A DNA stretch of 62,561 nucleotides from Cyanobacteria bacterium SIG27. Lineage in GTDB: Bacteria; Cyanobacteriota; Vampirovibrionia; Gastranaerophilales; Gastranaerophilaceae. Of the stretch, positions 61,257 through 62,561 are shown in pieces. The stretch's first letter is position 1; the number at the start of each line of letters is the position of its first letter. Both the position numbers and the translations under genes were made by a program. Under the pieces are notes generated by a model that was not told where the DNA came from, ran no database searches, and worked only from the letters and a program-made list of their open reading frames with translations. The stretch is from positions 1 through 62,561 of the forward strand of contig SUTT01000007.1 of the NCBI GenBank assembly GCA_015152565.1. Direction: 5' to 3'.

Positions 61257-62075
61257 CTAGTTAATTTGCGATTTTAAATATTTTTCTAATTCTTCAAAAT
61301 ATAACGTGTCATAAAAAGTAAAAAATCTATTTCCATACAGACTTATAAGTTTCAGCGCTTCTTCGTTAGTTGTTTCTTCGTCTTGAATAACTTCTAAAAT
61401 AATATTTCCAAGCCTTTTTTGTTCTTGTTCAGTTGGTAATTTAAAAAATTTTTTATAGCATTTTGAATAATCTTCTGATTTTGCAATTCTATTCATTTTT
61501 TCTGCGTATGTTTCATGGAAAGTGGCATAAAAACAACCATCATTATTCTCGTAAGTGTATTCACCTAATAAAAGTTGTTTTTTATTAGGTGTTTTTAATC
61601 TTTCTAAAACTGCAACAAAATCGGAAACAGATAACATCATTTTAAGGGGTCCTCTAAATTCTTCACCTCGTATGCGCCAATCTAAGATGTTGCAGTTTAA
61701 TAATTCCATAAGTTCAGAATCATTTTTAGCAGTTTGCAATATTAAATGTATTTTATTTTTGCCAAATGCTTCATTGAGAACTGCTTCATTTGTACAAAAA
61801 GTTTTTCTTGCTTTATCATCTGCTTCTTGTAGTGCTTTTGCTATAATTTCATCATCTTGTATAAAAAACTCTCTCAAACACGCTCTTCTATAGGAATTTT
61901 CAGAATCCAAAAATCCAAGCAAAGCATTATTTGAAGCCTCTTGAAAAACACTTTTTGGAATATTTGCACTAAAAGAAACCGAATCAAAAGCCATTGGTTT
62001 TAATCTTGGCTGGTTTTGGATTTTGTTATTTCTAGTCTGATTATTTAAATTAAACGATACTGGAGATAATTTCAT
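61257..62075 (-). CDS. Motif protein, paralog 2 of a duplicated pair
   Basis: The start ATG at 62075 (MKLSPVSF) is chosen because GAAAGG lies just upstream. The frame start at 62093 is a GTG that overlaps this site. The 272-residue protein has MKLSPVSFNLNNQ and KPMAFDSVSFSANIPKSVF, with VSFSA at 33-37, followed by helical sequence. C-terminal pieces (NIILEVIQDEETTNEEALKLI) match paralog 1. Function is unknown and there is no signal peptide. Confidence 0.78.
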   Translation of the reverse strand: MKLSPVSFNLNNQTRNNKIQNQPRLKPMAFDSVSFSANIPKSVFQEASNNALLGFLDSENSYRRACLREFFIQDDEIIAKALQEADDKARKTFCTNEAVLNEAFGKNKIHLILQTAKNDSELMELLNCNILDWRIRGEEFRGPLKMMLSVSDFVAVLERLKTPNKKQLLLGEYTYENNDGCFYATFHETYAEKMNRIAKSEDYSKCYKKFFKLPTEQEQKRLGNIILEVIQDEETTNEEALKLISLYGNRFFTFYDTLYFEELEKYLKSQIN

Positions 62076-62179
62076 TATTAAACCTTTCAACACTTGTTGA
62101 TTGTATAAGGTTTATCAATGAAAATTTTTGCGCCAAAAACCGTTTTTTTTTTTTTTGAAATTTTACATAATTTAATAAA
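62076..62179 (-). promoter_or_regulatory. Duplicated upstream region of paralog 2
   Basis: This is the second copy of the region at 59403-59507. The tract T14 lies at 62143-62156, followed by the same 23 bases (62157-62179). The central palindrome is imperfect here (TTTTTGCGCCAAAAA). Conservation of non-coding sequence shows that gene and promoter were duplicated together. Confidence 0.7.
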
Positions 62180-62227
62180 ATAAAAATTATATTTGTTTTT
62201 TATGCGATAAAAAAGTACAATGCAAGT

Positions 62228-62503
62228 ATGATTAAAGCAATTTCACCAATAACTTTCAAAAGTGCAAATAAAAAACCATTACCGTCGCAAACTCCTCAAT
62301 CAAAATATATTCAAGATAATTTTGAGCAGTTAAATAAAAAATGGGATACAATTTCAACAAATATTGGTTTAGGTGTTGGAATAATTAGCGAGATTATGGG
62401 CAAAAATAAATCTATTTTAAAAGGACTTTTAGCCGGTGTTATTGTTTGGATGTGTGGCATTGTTTACGATGGATACAAAAACGCAAATCAAAACAAAGAT
62501 TAA
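62228..62503 (+). CDS. Small membrane protein with N-terminal ITFKSA motif
   Basis: This 91-residue protein starts MIKAISPITFKSANKKPLP, with ITFKSA at residues 8-13, again the short motif seen in five other proteins of the window. A polar stretch follows and then one hydrophobic segment at about 62-80 (LKGLLAGVIVWMCGIVYDGY). A short polar tail ends it. No family is recognised. It is divergent from paralog 2. Sequence to the end of the window (62504-62561) is AT-rich without a gene. Confidence 0.72.
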   Translation: MIKAISPITFKSANKKPLPSQTPQSKYIQDNFEQLNKKWDTISTNIGLGVGIISEIMGKNKSILKGLLAGVIVWMCGIVYDGYKNANQNKD

Positions 62504-62561
62504 TATTTATATTGATAAAAAATTATTTGGGTTTATATATTTTTTAAACATAACTAAAAGT

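Overview
The window is 62.6 kb of AT-rich DNA that looks like the chromosome of a non-photosynthetic cyanobacterial relative, most likely a gut Gastranaerophilales (Melainabacteria / Vampirovibrionia). The evidence is a complete minC-minD-minE set, a 187-residue SLOG/DprA-like protein of the type conserved in Cyanobacteria, the yggS-sepF pair, an SLH-domain surface protein, a type IV-pilin-like protein with the GFTLAEALITLVIIG leader, and small proteins that carry an F-[KRG]-[AGS] motif near the N-terminus. No photosynthesis or respiration genes are present. Energy conservation is represented by a biotin-dependent Na+-pumping decarboxylase operon. The assignment is inferred from gene content, not from a database search.

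Layout. 1-6.5 kb: a GC-rich repeat, a coiled-coil/hydrolase fusion, an ABC1/UbiB-like kinase and a helical-repeat membrane protein. 6.5-10 kb: rplI, minE, minD, minC and an 84-residue motif protein. 10-24 kb: SLOG protein, pcrA, HU with a second GC-rich repeat, a lipoprotein, a pilin-like protein, topA-aroE, dprA, an SLH protein, a periplasmic serine hydrolase and a diguanylate cyclase. 24-30 kb: an HlyD-like adaptor, then a nucleoside transporter-small ORF-tatD-hypothetical-tlyA-SEC-C run and a membrane thioredoxin. 30-36 kb: leuA with DUF4127, a two-gene membrane pair, yidD and an ATP-grasp protein. 36-41 kb: birA-oadG-oadA-oadB. 41-46 kb: def-fmt-aroH-two M16 peptidases-Fic, tightly coupled. 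46-52.6 kb: a secreted protein, uvrA, a two-component pair, a VWA protein and a dCMP deaminase. 52.7-58 kb: yggS-sepF with a third GC-rich repeat, then a glycosyltransferase operon and an envelope protein. 58-62.5 kb: an accessory block with motif proteins, a duplicated paralog pair with duplicated promoters, an AlbA_2/Schlafen-type gene and short direct repeats.

How the genes work together. The min genes and sepF both serve Z-ring placement. def and fmt handle the formyl group of initiator Met-tRNA. birA should biotinylate the oadA product, which works with oadG and oadB as a sodium pump. uvrA, pcrA, topA, HU and dprA form a dispersed DNA-maintenance set. The most unusual material is the GC-rich intergenic repeat family in three places, the N-terminal F-K-G-type motif shared by six otherwise different proteins, the coiled-coil/hydrolase fusion at the left end, and the duplicated paralog block at the right end. 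No rRNA, tRNA, CRISPR array, transposase or integrase was found.
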